A stretch of DNA of 64,000 bases from Neolewinella litorea (GCF_004803465.1 NZ_SRSF01000003.1:372001-436000), one strand, 5' to 3'; shown: positions 34,876 to 44,576, numbered from the stretch's first letter. Notes: generated by a model not told the origin, from the sequence alone. Numbers and translations are program-made.

Positions 34876-35798
34876 TGGCGAAGTGGTGGATGAAGGCCGT
34901 GGTCCAGAAGGCAATCTCCTTTCTGCCGCAGCGCGAACGCGTTAATTTCTGGTTCCAACGCTACGTCACCCGCGGCGTCGACCTCACCGACGAGCACTTC
35001 GGTTACAAGCTGGACGCCGCCCGCGACCACCTGGCCTACTACCGAAAGTACGGTGCCGCACCGCCCGCACAAGCTACGGCCCTCGAACTCGGCACCGGCT
35101 GGTACCCCATCGTGCCTACCCTGCTTTTCCTGGCGGGTTTCTCCCGCATCGTGTCCCTCGACATCCGCAACTGGCTCAGCCGCGACCGCCAACACCTGGC
35201 CCTGACCCGCATCCTGGATTACCACGATCGCGGCCTGCTGGCCGACTACCTGGAAAGGGTGGAGCCCGGGCGACTGGCGGTGCTGCGGCAGATTGTCGCT
35301 TCACCCGACCGGCTGACGGTCGCCGAGGTCAACGACCGCCTGCACCTGGAAGCCCGCATCATGGACGCTACGCGGCTGGACTTTCCGGACGACAGCTTTG
35401 ACCTCATTTGCTCCAACAACACCTTCGAACACATTTACCCCGACGTGTTGCGCAACATCCTGCGCGAGTTCAGGCGGGTGGTGAAGCCCGACGGCGTGAT
35501 GAGCCACTTTATCGACCTCTCGGACCACTTCGCCCACCTCGACCCCGACATTACCATCTACAACTTTTTACAGTTCAGCCGCGAGAACTGGGCGCTGGTC
35601 GACAACGACATACAGCCCCAGAACCGCCTGCGGTGGCCGGACTACCGGCGGATGTACGCCGAGCTGGACATTCCCGTCCGCGAAGAAGCGGTGCGCCCCG
35701 GCGACCTCAGTGCCCTGGCGACCGTCAACGTTCACCCCGATATCGGAAACTACTCCCCCGAGCAACTCGCCATCAGTCACGGCTACCTCGTCAGCTGA
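34875..35798 (+). CDS. class I SAM-dependent methyltransferase
   Basis: The 307-residue product has a SAM-binding motif (ALELGTGWYPIVPTLLFLAGF), then DFPDDSFDLICSNNTFEHIYPDVLRNILREFRRVVKPDGVMSHFI, the typical motif block of methyltransferase family 11/25. Substrate unknown; its position before a glycosyltransferase-like gene suggests a surface or polysaccharide substrate, which is inference. Start codon overlaps the rsgA stop by one base, so translation is coupled. Confidence 0.82.
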   Translation: MAKWWMKAVVQKAISFLPQRERVNFWFQRYVTRGVDLTDEHFGYKLDAARDHLAYYRKYGAAPPAQATALELGTGWYPIVPTLLFLAGFSRIVSLDIRNWLSRDRQHLALTRILDYHDRGLLADYLERVEPGRLAVLRQIVASPDRLTVAEVNDRLHLEARIMDATRLDFPDDSFDLICSNNTFEHIYPDVLRNILREFRRVVKPDGVMSHFIDLSDHFAHLDPDITIYNFLQFSRENWALVDNDIQPQNRLRWPDYRRMYAELDIPVREEAVRPGDLSALATVNVHPDIGNYSPEQLAISHGYLVS

Positions 35799-35847
35799 AC
35801 AGCTTCGCAACCTTCCGGGGCACCCGGGCCGGTGCTACCTTTACGCC

Positions 35848-37347
35848 ATGCGTCTGCCCAAACGACCCGCGGTACTGGCCGGCTTTTTACTCAGTCTTCT
35901 GGTGAGTATCGGCCTGCACTGGACCATCTTCCCGCTCGAGATCCAGGGCCGGCACAACTGGCGCCAATCGCAGACGATGTGGAACGTGCGCAATTTCCTG
36001 CACTACGACAACGACATCCTGAATGCCCGCGTCAGCCACTTCAACGGGTCCCACGATAACCTCCTCCGCTATGAATTCCCCGTCATGCAGTGGAGCATGG
36101 CCCAGGTCCAGCGCCTCACCGGCGAAAGTGTACTGGTGGCGCGCACCACGGTCTGGCTCATTGGCGTATTCGGACTGGTCGGATTTTACCTGCTGCTACG
36201 GACCATGGCCTTTTCCGCCGGCCTTTCCCTGGTCGGCACCGTATTCCTGCAGTTCTGTCCCCTCTTCTATTTCTATACCCTCAACGTGCTTCCTGATTTG
36301 CTGGCCCTCTCGGCGGGCATCTGGTACCTCTACCTGACCTTTGCCTGGTTCCGAGACCGGCGGTGGCCGCAACTCCTCGGAGGGCTTGCGTTTCTTCTGC
36401 TGGCAACCCTGGCCAAGTTGCCCTACGCCATGTTCGGCATCATCGGCGTCATGTACACCCTCGGTAACCTCTGGCGGGCGGGTCGCTTCCAGCCGCGGGT
36501 CATTGGCCTTGCCGCCCTGCATCTGTTGTTTCTCCTGCCGGCCATGCTCTGGTACCGCTGGGTAATGCCCGGCTGGGGGAGCAACCCGGTCCTCTACGGC
36601 ATCTTCGGCAGCGCGAACAGCCGGGCGGAAAACCTTAAGATCCTGGACCATTTCCTGGAGCAGTACATCCCCTACGACCTGCTTTCCCCCCCGGTCTGGG
36701 GCCTGCTCTTGCTCGGTATCTTTCTGCCGGCTACCCGGAGCGGTGGCGTGCCCTTCCTGCGGTACGTTTGGGGGCTCTGCGGGGTCACCCTGCTTTACGT
36801 GGCCCTGCAGTGGAACACCATTACCGTGGTACACGACTATTATCTGCTACCGCTATTACCCTGGCTGTACATTTTCATCACGGCCGGCGCGGCTCGTATC
36901 TGGCGGTGGACCGCGGGTGCCGGTTTTCGCCCCCTGGGTGCCGGGCTGATCGGGCTGGCGGTGCTGGCGTCCCCCTACTACGCGCATCAACTCAGGCAAC
37001 CGTTGTGGGAGGCACCCACCGGCGCGTACTATAATGTGATGAAGGATGCCTACCGCTACCAGGAGGCCCTGCAGGAGGCGGTGGACGACGATGAGATCGT
37101 GATTGCCATTAACGACATTTCGGCCCATATTTTCACCTGGTTGATCCGTAAACGGGGTTACGTCTTCCACAGCAACGGACTGCAGCCGGAGTGGATCGAC
37201 GACCTGCACGAGAACCACGGCGTGAACTACCTCTATTCGAATTCCCGCAAATTCGACCAGGACTCCGCCGTGCAAACCCGCTTTGATTCCCTGCTGCTGA
37301 AAGCCGGAGACATTCACGTGTACCGGATCGCGGATCTCGAGGACTAG
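35848..37347 (+). CDS. polytopic glycosyltransferase family 39-like membrane protein
   Basis: The 499-residue protein has about 10-12 transmembrane helices. An N-terminal signature GRHNWRQSQTMW is typical of the ArnT/PMT-like Bacteroidota glycosyltransferase group, with a loop of D/N-rich residues after it. Enzymes of this fold transfer sugar from a lipid phosphate carrier to a surface substrate. The ATG at 35848 is chosen because helices begin directly after it (MRLPKRPAVLAGFLLSLL). A TACCTTTA element at 35836 could be a promoter, but co-transcription with the methyltransferase (50 bp gap) is also likely. Confidence 0.75.
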   Translation: MRLPKRPAVLAGFLLSLLVSIGLHWTIFPLEIQGRHNWRQSQTMWNVRNFLHYDNDILNARVSHFNGSHDNLLRYEFPVMQWSMAQVQRLTGESVLVARTTVWLIGVFGLVGFYLLLRTMAFSAGLSLVGTVFLQFCPLFYFYTLNVLPDLLALSAGIWYLYLTFAWFRDRRWPQLLGGLAFLLLATLAKLPYAMFGIIGVMYTLGNLWRAGRFQPRVIGLAALHLLFLLPAMLWYRWVMPGWGSNPVLYGIFGSANSRAENLKILDHFLEQYIPYDLLSPPVWGLLLLGIFLPATRSGGVPFLRYVWGLCGVTLLYVALQWNTITVVHDYYLLPLLPWLYIFITAGAARIWRWTAGAGFRPLGAGLIGLAVLASPYYAHQLRQPLWEAPTGAYYNVMKDAYRYQEALQEAVDDDEIVIAINDISAHIFTWLIRKRGYVFHSNGLQPEWIDDLHENHGVNYLYSNSRKFDQDSAVQTRFDSLLLKAGDIHVYRIADLED

Positions 37348-39296
37348 AGATCCATCTCCATCGTTTTTCCGACCGTGCGGACCACGAACCAGAGCAGGAT
37401 AAGGCCCGCAGCCATCAGCGACAGGCAGACGAACCAACCGCCGCCAAGCAGGGTAGATAGGAAACCGCAGGCCAGGGCCACCGAGCCGACGGTGAGGGCG
37501 TAGGGCAATTGCGTGCGCACGTGATCGATGTGGTTGCAGTCCGAAGCCAAGCTCGAAAGGATGGTGGTATCCGAGATCGGCGAGCAGTGGTCACCAAGTA
37601 CGCTGGCCGCCAGTACGGTACTGATGACGTTGTAGAACAGGCCCGCCGCAGCCGGTTCGTCCCAGCCGGAAATCATGGCGACCGTCCACGTCAGCGGAAT
37701 GGCGATCGGGTAAAGAATAGCCATGGTACTCCAGCTGGATCCCGTGGAGAAGCTGATCAGGGCCGCCAGCACGAAAATGACCGGCTGCAGGAAGTAGGGA
37801 TTGAGGGCATCACCCAACAGTTCGACCAGGAAAGTGGCCGTGTGCAATTCCTCCGTGGTCAGGGCCAGGGCCCACGCCAGGGTAAGAATCATCACCGCCG
37901 AGAACATCGACTTGAAGCCGGAAGTAAGGGAGCCCACGGTCTGCTCCACGCTCATGATCTTCTGCCCGATAGTGAGCGCCATGGCGACCAGCACGCCGCT
38001 CATGCTGGCCCAGAGCAATGCCACATAGCTGTCGGCCGCGCCGATGATCAGGCCCAGCTTTACGAAGAAATTGCCATCCAGGGAGGCCCATACCGCGCCC
38101 CAGTCGCTCGTTCCCGGTGGGTTCTCCATGCCCTGGTGGAGGCTGGTCAGGCCCGTGTCCACCAGGCCGATGATCGTCATTACTACCACGGTCAGCACCG
38201 GGATGGCCGCGTTGCGGGCCCGCAGCGGCGCGCCGCGGACGGGCTCGAGATCCTCCTGTTCGCTGCCGGCGTCTTCCTCCGTGCTGGTGGCCTTTACCAC
38301 GCCGGTGGTGCGTGCGCGCGTTTCGGCGGTGAGCATGGGGCCGAAGTCCCGGCGCTGGTAGATGAGGTACAGGATAAAGGCGAGCGTGAGCACCGGGTAG
38401 TAGCTGTACTTCAGCGATTCAATGAATACCGCATACGGCGTGCTGTCGGCGAAGTGTTCCACCTGCGCGATGCCGTCGCCGATGTAGCCCAACTCCGCTC
38501 CGATCCAGGTAGTAATGAAGGCCACCGAGGCGACCGGGGCGGCGGTCGAGTCGACGATGTAAGCCAGCTTTTCGCGGCTGATGCGGAACTTGTCGGTCAC
38601 CGAGCGCATCGTATTGCCCACGATGAGGGTGTTGGCGTAGTCGTCGAAGAAGATGGCCACCCCCAGGAGCCACGTCACGAACTGCCCGCGGCGCGGATTG
38701 GTAGCGTACTTCGACATGCGGTGCACCACCCCGGCCATACCGCCGTTGCGGCTGATGATGGCGACCATGCCGCCGATCATGAGGCTGAACACGACCACCG
38801 AAAGGTGACCGCTGTCGTTCAGCGAGTCGATCAGGTAGGTATCGACGACCGCGAGCAGCGCCTTGATGATGCCCAGGAAAAACTCGAAACGGAGCCCACC
38901 GGCGATGAAGGCCCCCACCCAGATGCCCGCGAACAGCGAGATGATCACTTCCTTGAAGATGAGCGCCATCCCGATGGCGATCAGCGGGGGCAGGATCGAC
39001 AGCCACAGCGGAATGCGCCGCAGCTGATCGGGACCCTCCTGTGCGCTCAGGTGGTAGAGTTCCGTCTGATCACCCGAGTGGAGGAGCTGAATCCCCGGTT
39101 CTACGGTCAGCAACAGACCGTCGCCGGCGGGAGTAGCCGACACCGCTTCGCCGTTCACCGTGAATACGGCACCCGCGTCCGCGCCCTGAACGAAAAGGCT
39201 GCCTTCCCGGGTACTTACGCGATACTGGGCGTCAAGGCCCGAAATGGTAAAACAGCACAACAGGAGTAAGGCAACAAGGCGGTTCGGGGCGGGCAT
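37344..39296 (-). CDS. NhaC-type Na+/H+ antiporter with N-terminal periplasmic extension
   Basis: The 650-residue protein contains the NhaC antiporter body, about 11-13 helices with ISRNGGMAGVVHRMSKYAT, FFDDYANTLIVGN and the C-terminal STGSSWSTMAILYPIAIPLTW and VLGDHCSPISDTTILSS blocks characteristic of NhaC. Unusual is the N-terminal 95 residues: a signal peptide (MPAPNRLVALLLLCCFTISG) followed by a soluble domain before the first membrane helix. The antiporter exchanges Na+ for H+, or related organic ions in some relatives. The ATG at 39296 gives the signal peptide; the frame is open further. Convergent with the glycosyltransferase by 4 bp. Confidence 0.88.
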   Translation of the reverse strand: MPAPNRLVALLLLCCFTISGLDAQYRVSTREGSLFVQGADAGAVFTVNGEAVSATPAGDGLLLTVEPGIQLLHSGDQTELYHLSAQEGPDQLRRIPLWLSILPPLIAIGMALIFKEVIISLFAGIWVGAFIAGGLRFEFFLGIIKALLAVVDTYLIDSLNDSGHLSVVVFSLMIGGMVAIISRNGGMAGVVHRMSKYATNPRRGQFVTWLLGVAIFFDDYANTLIVGNTMRSVTDKFRISREKLAYIVDSTAAPVASVAFITTWIGAELGYIGDGIAQVEHFADSTPYAVFIESLKYSYYPVLTLAFILYLIYQRRDFGPMLTAETRARTTGVVKATSTEEDAGSEQEDLEPVRGAPLRARNAAIPVLTVVVMTIIGLVDTGLTSLHQGMENPPGTSDWGAVWASLDGNFFVKLGLIIGAADSYVALLWASMSGVLVAMALTIGQKIMSVEQTVGSLTSGFKSMFSAVMILTLAWALALTTEELHTATFLVELLGDALNPYFLQPVIFVLAALISFSTGSSWSTMAILYPIAIPLTWTVAMISGWDEPAAAGLFYNVISTVLAASVLGDHCSPISDTTILSSLASDCNHIDHVRTQLPYALTVGSVALACGFLSTLLGGGWFVCLSLMAAGLILLWFVVRTVGKTMEMDL

Positions 39297-39414
39297 ACGG
39301 GGGTCTTGACGCGCCAATATACGCCGAGCGCCCCCTACCTCCGAAATCGGCCCCCGGGCCGCCGCCGGACAAACATTACCCGACCGCCGGCGTACCTTGG
39401 CTAACGCACTGCCC

Positions 39415-41649
39415 ATGATCCGACCCCTGCTTTTTGCCGCCCTGCTTATCGGCTGCCTGCCGCTCACGGCCCAGTTTAGCCTGGAACCCGCCCAACCGGT
39501 CGTCTCCCGCGCCGACGGAACCCCGCTGCCGCTGGCCTGGCTGGGCGGCCTGAACGCCCCGCAGTGGATGACCACCGACCTGGACGGCGATGGCGTAGCT
39601 GATCTCTACCTCTTCGACCGGGCGGGCGACGCGCAGATCGCCCTGCGGGGCACCGGAGCCGGCCAGTACCGGCCCGCCCCGGAGCTGACCGGCGGCTTTC
39701 CCACCGACCTGAACGCCTGGGTCATTCTGCGCGACTACGACGGCGACGGCAACGACGACCTCTTCACGTATTCCGCCGCCTTCGGCGGATTGCGGATCTA
39801 CCGCGGCCGGCGCTCCGCGGAAGGCCTGCTTACGTTCGACAACGCCCCAACCTATTCGGGTCTGCGCTACCCCTTCGGGAACGGAACGGTACCCATCTTC
39901 GTCACTTCCATTGATTATCCGGCAGTTGACGACCTGGACGGCGACGGCGACCTAGATATCCTGACCTTCAGCGTAGCGGGGGGCTACGTGGAGTACTTCC
40001 GCAACCAGAGCGTGGAGCGGGGATTCGGGCGGGATACGCTCCTCTTTACCCTGGAGGACGAATGCTGGGGCGGCTTCTTCGAAAGTGGCCTTACCTCAGC
40101 CCTGGACCTGGCCGCCCGCCCGGGCGAGTGCGCCCGCAGTCAGCTGCCCGGTATGCCGGTGGAGCCGCGCCACTCCGGTTCCACCATCCTTACGCTCGAC
40201 TACGACGGCGACGGGCTCAAGGACATTATGCTCGGCGACATCTCCTTCGAATACCTCGTGCTCGGGCGAAACACGGGTACCCCCGAGGAGGCCTTCATCA
40301 GCAGCCAGGATCCGACCTGGAACTCCGACGGGACGGTGGCGAATATCCCCTTCTTCCCGGCCGCCTACCACCTGGATATCGATCAGGACGGGGTGCGCGA
40401 CATCGTGGCCAGCCCGAGCCAGACGCTCAACGCCGAGGACGTCAATGTGGGCTGGTACTACCGTAACCGCGGCACCGACGCGGCCCCCGACTTCGCCTTT
40501 CAGGACAGCCAGTTGCTGGTCAGGGAAAGCCTGGATTTCGGCAGCGGGAGTCGGCCCGCCATATTCGACTACGACGCCGACGGGCGACCGGACCTGGTGG
40601 TCGGAAACACCGAGAATTACAGCTCCGACGGGCGCATCAACAGCCGCCTGCGGCTGATCCGCAACGTGACGCCCCCGGGCGGATCACCGGCGTTCATCCT
40701 GGCCGACGACGATTACCTGGGACTTAGCCGCTTTCAATCGACGACTTCCGCCTTTACTCCGGTCTTCGGCGACCTCGACGGCGACGGCGACGCGGACGCG
40801 ATCATCGGCGAGCGCAGCGGACAACTCATTTACCTGGAAAATACGGCCGGTGCCGGACGGCCAGCGGCCTTTGCCGAGCCGGTATTTGGATACATGGAAC
40901 TTGACGCCGGACAAGTGGCCGTGCCGGACATAGTTGACCTTGACCGCGACGGCCGGTCCGATCTGGTGGTGGGCGGCTACGACGGGCGCATCCGCTTTTA
41001 CCGCAACGTCGGTACGCCCACCAACCCCTTTTTTGATCCCGATACCGGTGCCCCCGGTAATGCCCTGCAATTGGGAGGCGTAAATACAAACCGCCCCGGC
41101 TTCTCTACCGGTTATCCCAGTCCGCTCGTGCTAACCTACCCGGACCGCTTCCTGCTCGTGACGGGCAACCGGGCCGGCACCCTGGAGGCGTACAGTTTTA
41201 CCGATTATACGCTTCCGTTCACACCCTTGAACGACACCGTGGCCGGATTGGACGTGGGCAGCTTTTCGGTGCCGGCGGCGGGCGACCTGGATGCCGACGG
41301 GTCTTTGGAGTTCATCCTCGGCAACGAGCGGGGCGGCCTTACTTACTACCGCTCCGACCTGCCGGCGGAGGCCCCCACGACCGGACTATTTACGCCGTTG
41401 GAACCCACTTTCACCTTCCGTGCTTTTCCTAATCCGGCTTCGGGTACGGTCCGGCTTGCGGATTTGCCGGGGGCGCGGGTGCAAAACTTGCTGGTACTGA
41501 CCGCGACCGGCCGGATCGTGCTCCATGAGCGGATCGACGGGCGGCGCGAGCATCGCATGGACCTGACAGACTTGCCACCGGGGATTTACGCAGTCAGGCT
41601 GGAAACGGCGGGGGAAGTGGGCATAATTCGACTGGTGCTGACCTATTGA
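39415..41649 (+). CDS. FG-GAP/VCBS repeat surface protein with T9SS sorting domain
   Basis: The 744-residue protein has a signal peptide (MIRPLLFAALLIGCLPLTAQ) and several FG-GAP-type repeats with calcium-binding motifs such as DLDGDGVADLYLFD, DYDGDGNDDLFTY, DLDGDGDLDILTFS and DYDADGRPDLVVGN. The C-terminus is a type IX sorting domain (about 670-744: FPNPASGTVRLADLPGARVQNLLVL and LPPGIYAVRLETAGE). It should be exported by T9SS and attached to, or released from, the surface. The ATG at 39415 is chosen because the signal starts there. Confidence 0.88.
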   Translation: MIRPLLFAALLIGCLPLTAQFSLEPAQPVVSRADGTPLPLAWLGGLNAPQWMTTDLDGDGVADLYLFDRAGDAQIALRGTGAGQYRPAPELTGGFPTDLNAWVILRDYDGDGNDDLFTYSAAFGGLRIYRGRRSAEGLLTFDNAPTYSGLRYPFGNGTVPIFVTSIDYPAVDDLDGDGDLDILTFSVAGGYVEYFRNQSVERGFGRDTLLFTLEDECWGGFFESGLTSALDLAARPGECARSQLPGMPVEPRHSGSTILTLDYDGDGLKDIMLGDISFEYLVLGRNTGTPEEAFISSQDPTWNSDGTVANIPFFPAAYHLDIDQDGVRDIVASPSQTLNAEDVNVGWYYRNRGTDAAPDFAFQDSQLLVRESLDFGSGSRPAIFDYDADGRPDLVVGNTENYSSDGRINSRLRLIRNVTPPGGSPAFILADDDYLGLSRFQSTTSAFTPVFGDLDGDGDADAIIGERSGQLIYLENTAGAGRPAAFAEPVFGYMELDAGQVAVPDIVDLDRDGRSDLVVGGYDGRIRFYRNVGTPTNPFFDPDTGAPGNALQLGGVNTNRPGFSTGYPSPLVLTYPDRFLLVTGNRAGTLEAYSFTDYTLPFTPLNDTVAGLDVGSFSVPAAGDLDADGSLEFILGNERGGLTYYRSDLPAEAPTTGLFTPLEPTFTFRAFPNPASGTVRLADLPGARVQNLLVLTATGRIVLHERIDGRREHRMDLTDLPPGIYAVRLETAGEVGIIRLVLTY

Positions 41650-41720
41650 GCCGGTAGTCGGGCGAACCTCCGCAGGCCGATTGCACTTGATGTTGCAGAC
41701 CAGTACCCCTCAAGCGGACC

Positions 41721-42212
41721 ATGCACCAACCAGACCATCCCATCCTTACCGAAGCCCAACGCAGCGTACCCCAATTGCAGTGGGTGGATACCTTCAGCCG
41801 CGTACTTGACACCAAATTTCGCATTCCCGGAACGGGGGTGCGTTTCGGGCTCGACTTCATCCTGGGGCTGGTACCCGGGGCGGGCGATATCCTTTCGCTG
41901 GGCATGTCGGGTACGCTCGTCGCTACCATGGCGCGTCACGGTGCCAGTCCGCGACTGGTAGCCCGTATGCTCGTCAACGTGGTGCTGGATGCTTTCGTCG
42001 GCTCCGTGCCGGTACTCGGCAACATCTTCGACCTCTTCTATAAAGCCAATTACCGAAATGCGGAGTTGATGCGGGAGTACTACGAGGAGGGCCGCCACCG
42101 GGGCAGCGTGTGGCCGGTGGTGCTGGCGGTGATCGTGTCGATCCTGATTTTGATGATCCTTTTGGTGTGGGTAACCTTTAAGATCTTCGAATTTATCTTC
42201 TCGCTGTTCTGA
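41721..42212 (+). CDS. DUF4112 membrane protein
   Basis: This 163-residue protein has the DUF4112 core: LDTKFRIPGTGVRFGLDFILGLVPGAGDILSLGMSG, then a segment LLARM-like LVARMLVNVVLDAFVGSVPVLGNIFDLFYKANYRNAELM. A hydrophobic C-terminal helix (VWPVVLAVIVSILILMILLVWV) is also present. It is probably an inner-membrane protein of unknown function. The 3' end overlaps the convergent cmk gene by 20 bp. Confidence 0.85.
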   Translation: MHQPDHPILTEAQRSVPQLQWVDTFSRVLDTKFRIPGTGVRFGLDFILGLVPGAGDILSLGMSGTLVATMARHGASPRLVARMLVNVVLDAFVGSVPVLGNIFDLFYKANYRNAELMREYYEEGRHRGSVWPVVLAVIVSILILMILLVWVTFKIFEFIFSLF

Positions 42213-42885
42213 GTTGCTGCACGAGTTCCTCGCCGCGTTCTACCAATTCTTCGAGGCCGAGGTGGGTATTGTCTAGCAAAACCGCGTCGTCGGCCATGCG
42301 CAACGGGCTGTCGGCACGGTGGCTGTCGATGTAGTCGCGTTCTTCCAGGTTGGCGGCTACTTCCTCGCGCTGCACTTCCTGCCCGTCCGCCAGCAACTCA
42401 CTTAGGCGGCGATCGATGCGGGTTTCCAAATCGGCGGTGACGAACAGCTTGAGGTCGGCGTCGGGGAATACCACGGTTCCAATGTCGCGTCCGTCGAGAA
42501 TCACCCCGCCATCGGCACCCATGCGGCGCTGTTGCTCGACCATCGCGCGGCGCACTTTGGACAGGGCGGCTACCTGGGAAACCATTTTGCTGACCGATAA
42601 GCCGCGGATCTGGTGCTCCACGTCTTCACCGTTCAACAGCACGTGATTGTCTTCCGGCCGGAAGGCGATGGTAATTTGCCGGAGGGCTTCCGTCACCGCC
42701 GCGTCGTCTTCCAGGTTGACCTCATCGCGCTGGAGGTGCAGGGTCACGGCGCGGTACATGGCACCGGTATCGATGTAGCTGTATCCGAGCCGGCGGGCGA
42801 GGGCGCGGGCCAGGGTGGATTTACCACAGGCGCTATAGCCGTCGATGGCGATGGTAAGGGGGGAAGAGTGGGCCACGGCAGGCAA
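42193..42885 (-). CDS. cmk: cytidylate kinase
   Basis: The 230-residue product is a standard CMP/dCMP kinase: P-loop GYSACGKSTLA, the segment RLGYSYIDTGAMYRAVTL, and the CMP-binding stretch GVILDGRDIGTVVFPDADLKLFVTAD. It phosphorylates CMP or dCMP with ATP. Length is normal. A strong 17-bp hairpin lies 40 bp upstream of the start, between it and the DUF2795 gene; both genes face the same way. Confidence 0.95.
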   Translation of the reverse strand: MPAVAHSSPLTIAIDGYSACGKSTLARALARRLGYSYIDTGAMYRAVTLHLQRDEVNLEDDAAVTEALRQITIAFRPEDNHVLLNGEDVEHQIRGLSVSKMVSQVAALSKVRRAMVEQQRRMGADGGVILDGRDIGTVVFPDADLKLFVTADLETRIDRRLSELLADGQEVQREEVAANLEERDYIDSHRADSPLRMADDAVLLDNTHLGLEELVERGEELVQQLRTARR

Positions 42886-42924
42886 ATTTTAAACGTAACG
42901 GGCGATTGGGCGGGGCTATAATAC

Positions 42925-42961
42925 ACACGACGCCGGTAACCCTAGGTTGCCGGCGTCGTGT
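42925..42961. repeat. 17-bp inverted repeat with 3-nt loop
   Basis: ACACGACGCCGG/CCGGCGTCGTGT plus AACC/GGTT with one T-G pair forms a 17-bp stem around CTA, between the DUF2795 stop and the cmk start on the minus strand. No T run follows on either strand, so it is not a classic intrinsic terminator; a processing or stability hairpin is possible. Confidence 0.55.
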
Positions 42962-43012
42962 CGGTTGGAATCTGGAGCTTGGGCACCCACGCAGGGGCGG
43001 GCGGGCAGAGTC

Positions 43013-43234
43013 CTAGTATTCGTCCTCGTTAAAGAGAAAGTCGTCCTTCCGGGGGTAGTCGGGCCAGATGTCGTCGATGGCTTCGTAGCTCTCGCCCTCA
43101 TCTTCCATCGCCTGCAGGTTTTCGATCACTTCGAGGGGGCTGCCGGAGCGAATGGCGTAGTCGATGAGTTCATCGCGGGTGGCGGGCCAGGGGGCATCTT
43201 CCAGGTGTGAGGCGAGTTCGAGGGTCCAATACAT
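43013..43234 (-). CDS. DUF2795 domain protein
   Basis: The 73-residue acidic protein (MYWTLELASHLEDAPWPATRDELIDYAIRSGSPLEVIENLQ and a DEDEY-like tail) matches the DUF2795 family of small soluble proteins of unknown function. It has its own -7 element (TACATTTGC) 67 bp upstream. Downstream lie the hairpin and cmk. Confidence 0.8.
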   Translation of the reverse strand: MYWTLELASHLEDAPWPATRDELIDYAIRSGSPLEVIENLQAMEDEGESYEAIDDIWPDYPRKDDFLFNEDEY

Positions 43235-43300
43235 AACTGACTGTTGTTTAAGTACCTAAAAAAGCCTTCAGGTCGCGATTTGTTTCCGCAGATTCGGGCG

Positions 43301-43309
43301 GCAAATGTA
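43301..43309 (-). promoter_or_regulatory. -7 promoter element for DUF2795 gene
   Basis: TACATTTGC on the minus strand, an exact TAnnTTTG match upstream of the 43234 start. Confidence 0.5.
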
Positions 43310-43370
43310 GTTATTCGCGGAAACTATGCATCGCTTGCCGGAAATTAGTCAATCCGGGCCTGATTGTCAG

Positions 43371-44576
43371 TTACTTAGCCTGGTTGTAGGTGCCGATGAC
43401 GGTGAAGCTTTTATCCTCGTAGCCCGGGGGCACCACACCGATCCGGCTGCTGTTGCGGGGGCCGGTGGGGTCGATGAAGATGTAGCGCTGGCCCTTGTAG
43501 TTGAAGGAGTCGCCGGGCATGTCACTGCCGACGGCTACTGTCAGGTGGTCGTCGTAGGCGATCACGGCCATGGGCAGGTCCAGCAAATCGCGCACCAGGG
43601 CGAAGAAGAGGGCCGAGCGGTCCTCGCAGTCGCTGTAGCTGTAGCCGAAGACCTCCTCTGGTACCATGGGCTTGGAACGGCCGAAGTACTCGTTGTCCTC
43701 CTTGTAAGCGAAGGCCGAACGGGTGAAGCTGGCCAGCAGTTCGAGTTGCTGCTGGGTGTCCATATGCTGCATGTAGCGCTCCAGTTGGGGCAGCAGGCTG
43801 CGGGAAAGGGTGGGGGAGAGTGGCGTGTCGAGGTAGCAGTACTCGTGGATGAAGGGGTAGTCGGTCATGATGTCGACCATGGTCTTGTCGAAGGTGACCT
43901 TGAGGTGCTGCGTGATGCCGTGAAAGTTGAACGACAGGGCTTTTTCCACCGGCTGTTCGGCCAGGGCGGGCCAGCTGGGCAATTGGAAGCCGAACGACTT
44001 GCCCCGGGGGTTGGGGTGATCGTTGAAGATGAACAGCCGCTGGCGCCCCTTGCAGTCGCCGTCCACGCAACTCAGGTTGGCGTAGGCCCGACCGTCGGCT
44101 TCGATGATGGGCACCTCAAAGAGGTCCTCGGTGGTGTAGACGTTGATGAATACCCGGTCGCCGCGAAAGGTCAGGCGGGCATCAAAGCCGGAGTCGATCA
44201 GCAATTTGTAGAGCGTGATCTCCTGGGCGCGGGGCGATTGCCCCTGGTAGATGGTGTTGAGGGTGGTACGCGCCAGCTTGAAAAACAGATAATCGTTGAG
44301 CTGGAACTGACCCTTGGCGGCCAACAGGTGGTTCAGGAGTACCTGGGTGGGGCGCCGTTCCAGTTGGTTGTAGGTCGCGCGAATCGAGGCGTTGGAGAGC
44401 GATGCGGGTTCCCGTACCACCATGGCGGGGTCGTAGGTGACGGCCACGGGTTGGGCGTAGAAGGGAAGGGAGAAACGCTGGTAGTTGGCTGGGTTGCCAA
44501 GGTTGGTAAGGTTCGTATTCGCAAAGGCCAGCAGGCAGAGCACGAGAGCCGTCAGCCGCGCGAGGACAATTTTCAT
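43371..44576 (-). CDS. secreted transglutaminase-like protein
   Basis: The 401-residue protein has an N-terminal signal (MKIVLARLTALVLCLLAFAN) and a C-terminal domain with the papain/transglutaminase triad: cysteine in FGYSYSDCEDRSALFFALV, histidine in YDDHLTVAVG and aspartate in RYIFIDPTGPRN. Bacteroidota members of this group are exported; their substrate is unknown. The start at 44576 gives the signal peptide. The gene is monocistronic, between the DUF2795 and ABC-F genes. Confidence 0.8.
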   Translation of the reverse strand: MKIVLARLTALVLCLLAFANTNLTNLGNPANYQRFSLPFYAQPVAVTYDPAMVVREPASLSNASIRATYNQLERRPTQVLLNHLLAAKGQFQLNDYLFFKLARTTLNTIYQGQSPRAQEITLYKLLIDSGFDARLTFRGDRVFINVYTTEDLFEVPIIEADGRAYANLSCVDGDCKGRQRLFIFNDHPNPRGKSFGFQLPSWPALAEQPVEKALSFNFHGITQHLKVTFDKTMVDIMTDYPFIHEYCYLDTPLSPTLSRSLLPQLERYMQHMDTQQQLELLASFTRSAFAYKEDNEYFGRSKPMVPEEVFGYSYSDCEDRSALFFALVRDLLDLPMAVIAYDDHLTVAVGSDMPGDSFNYKGQRYIFIDPTGPRNSSRIGVVPPGYEDKSFTVIGTYNQAK

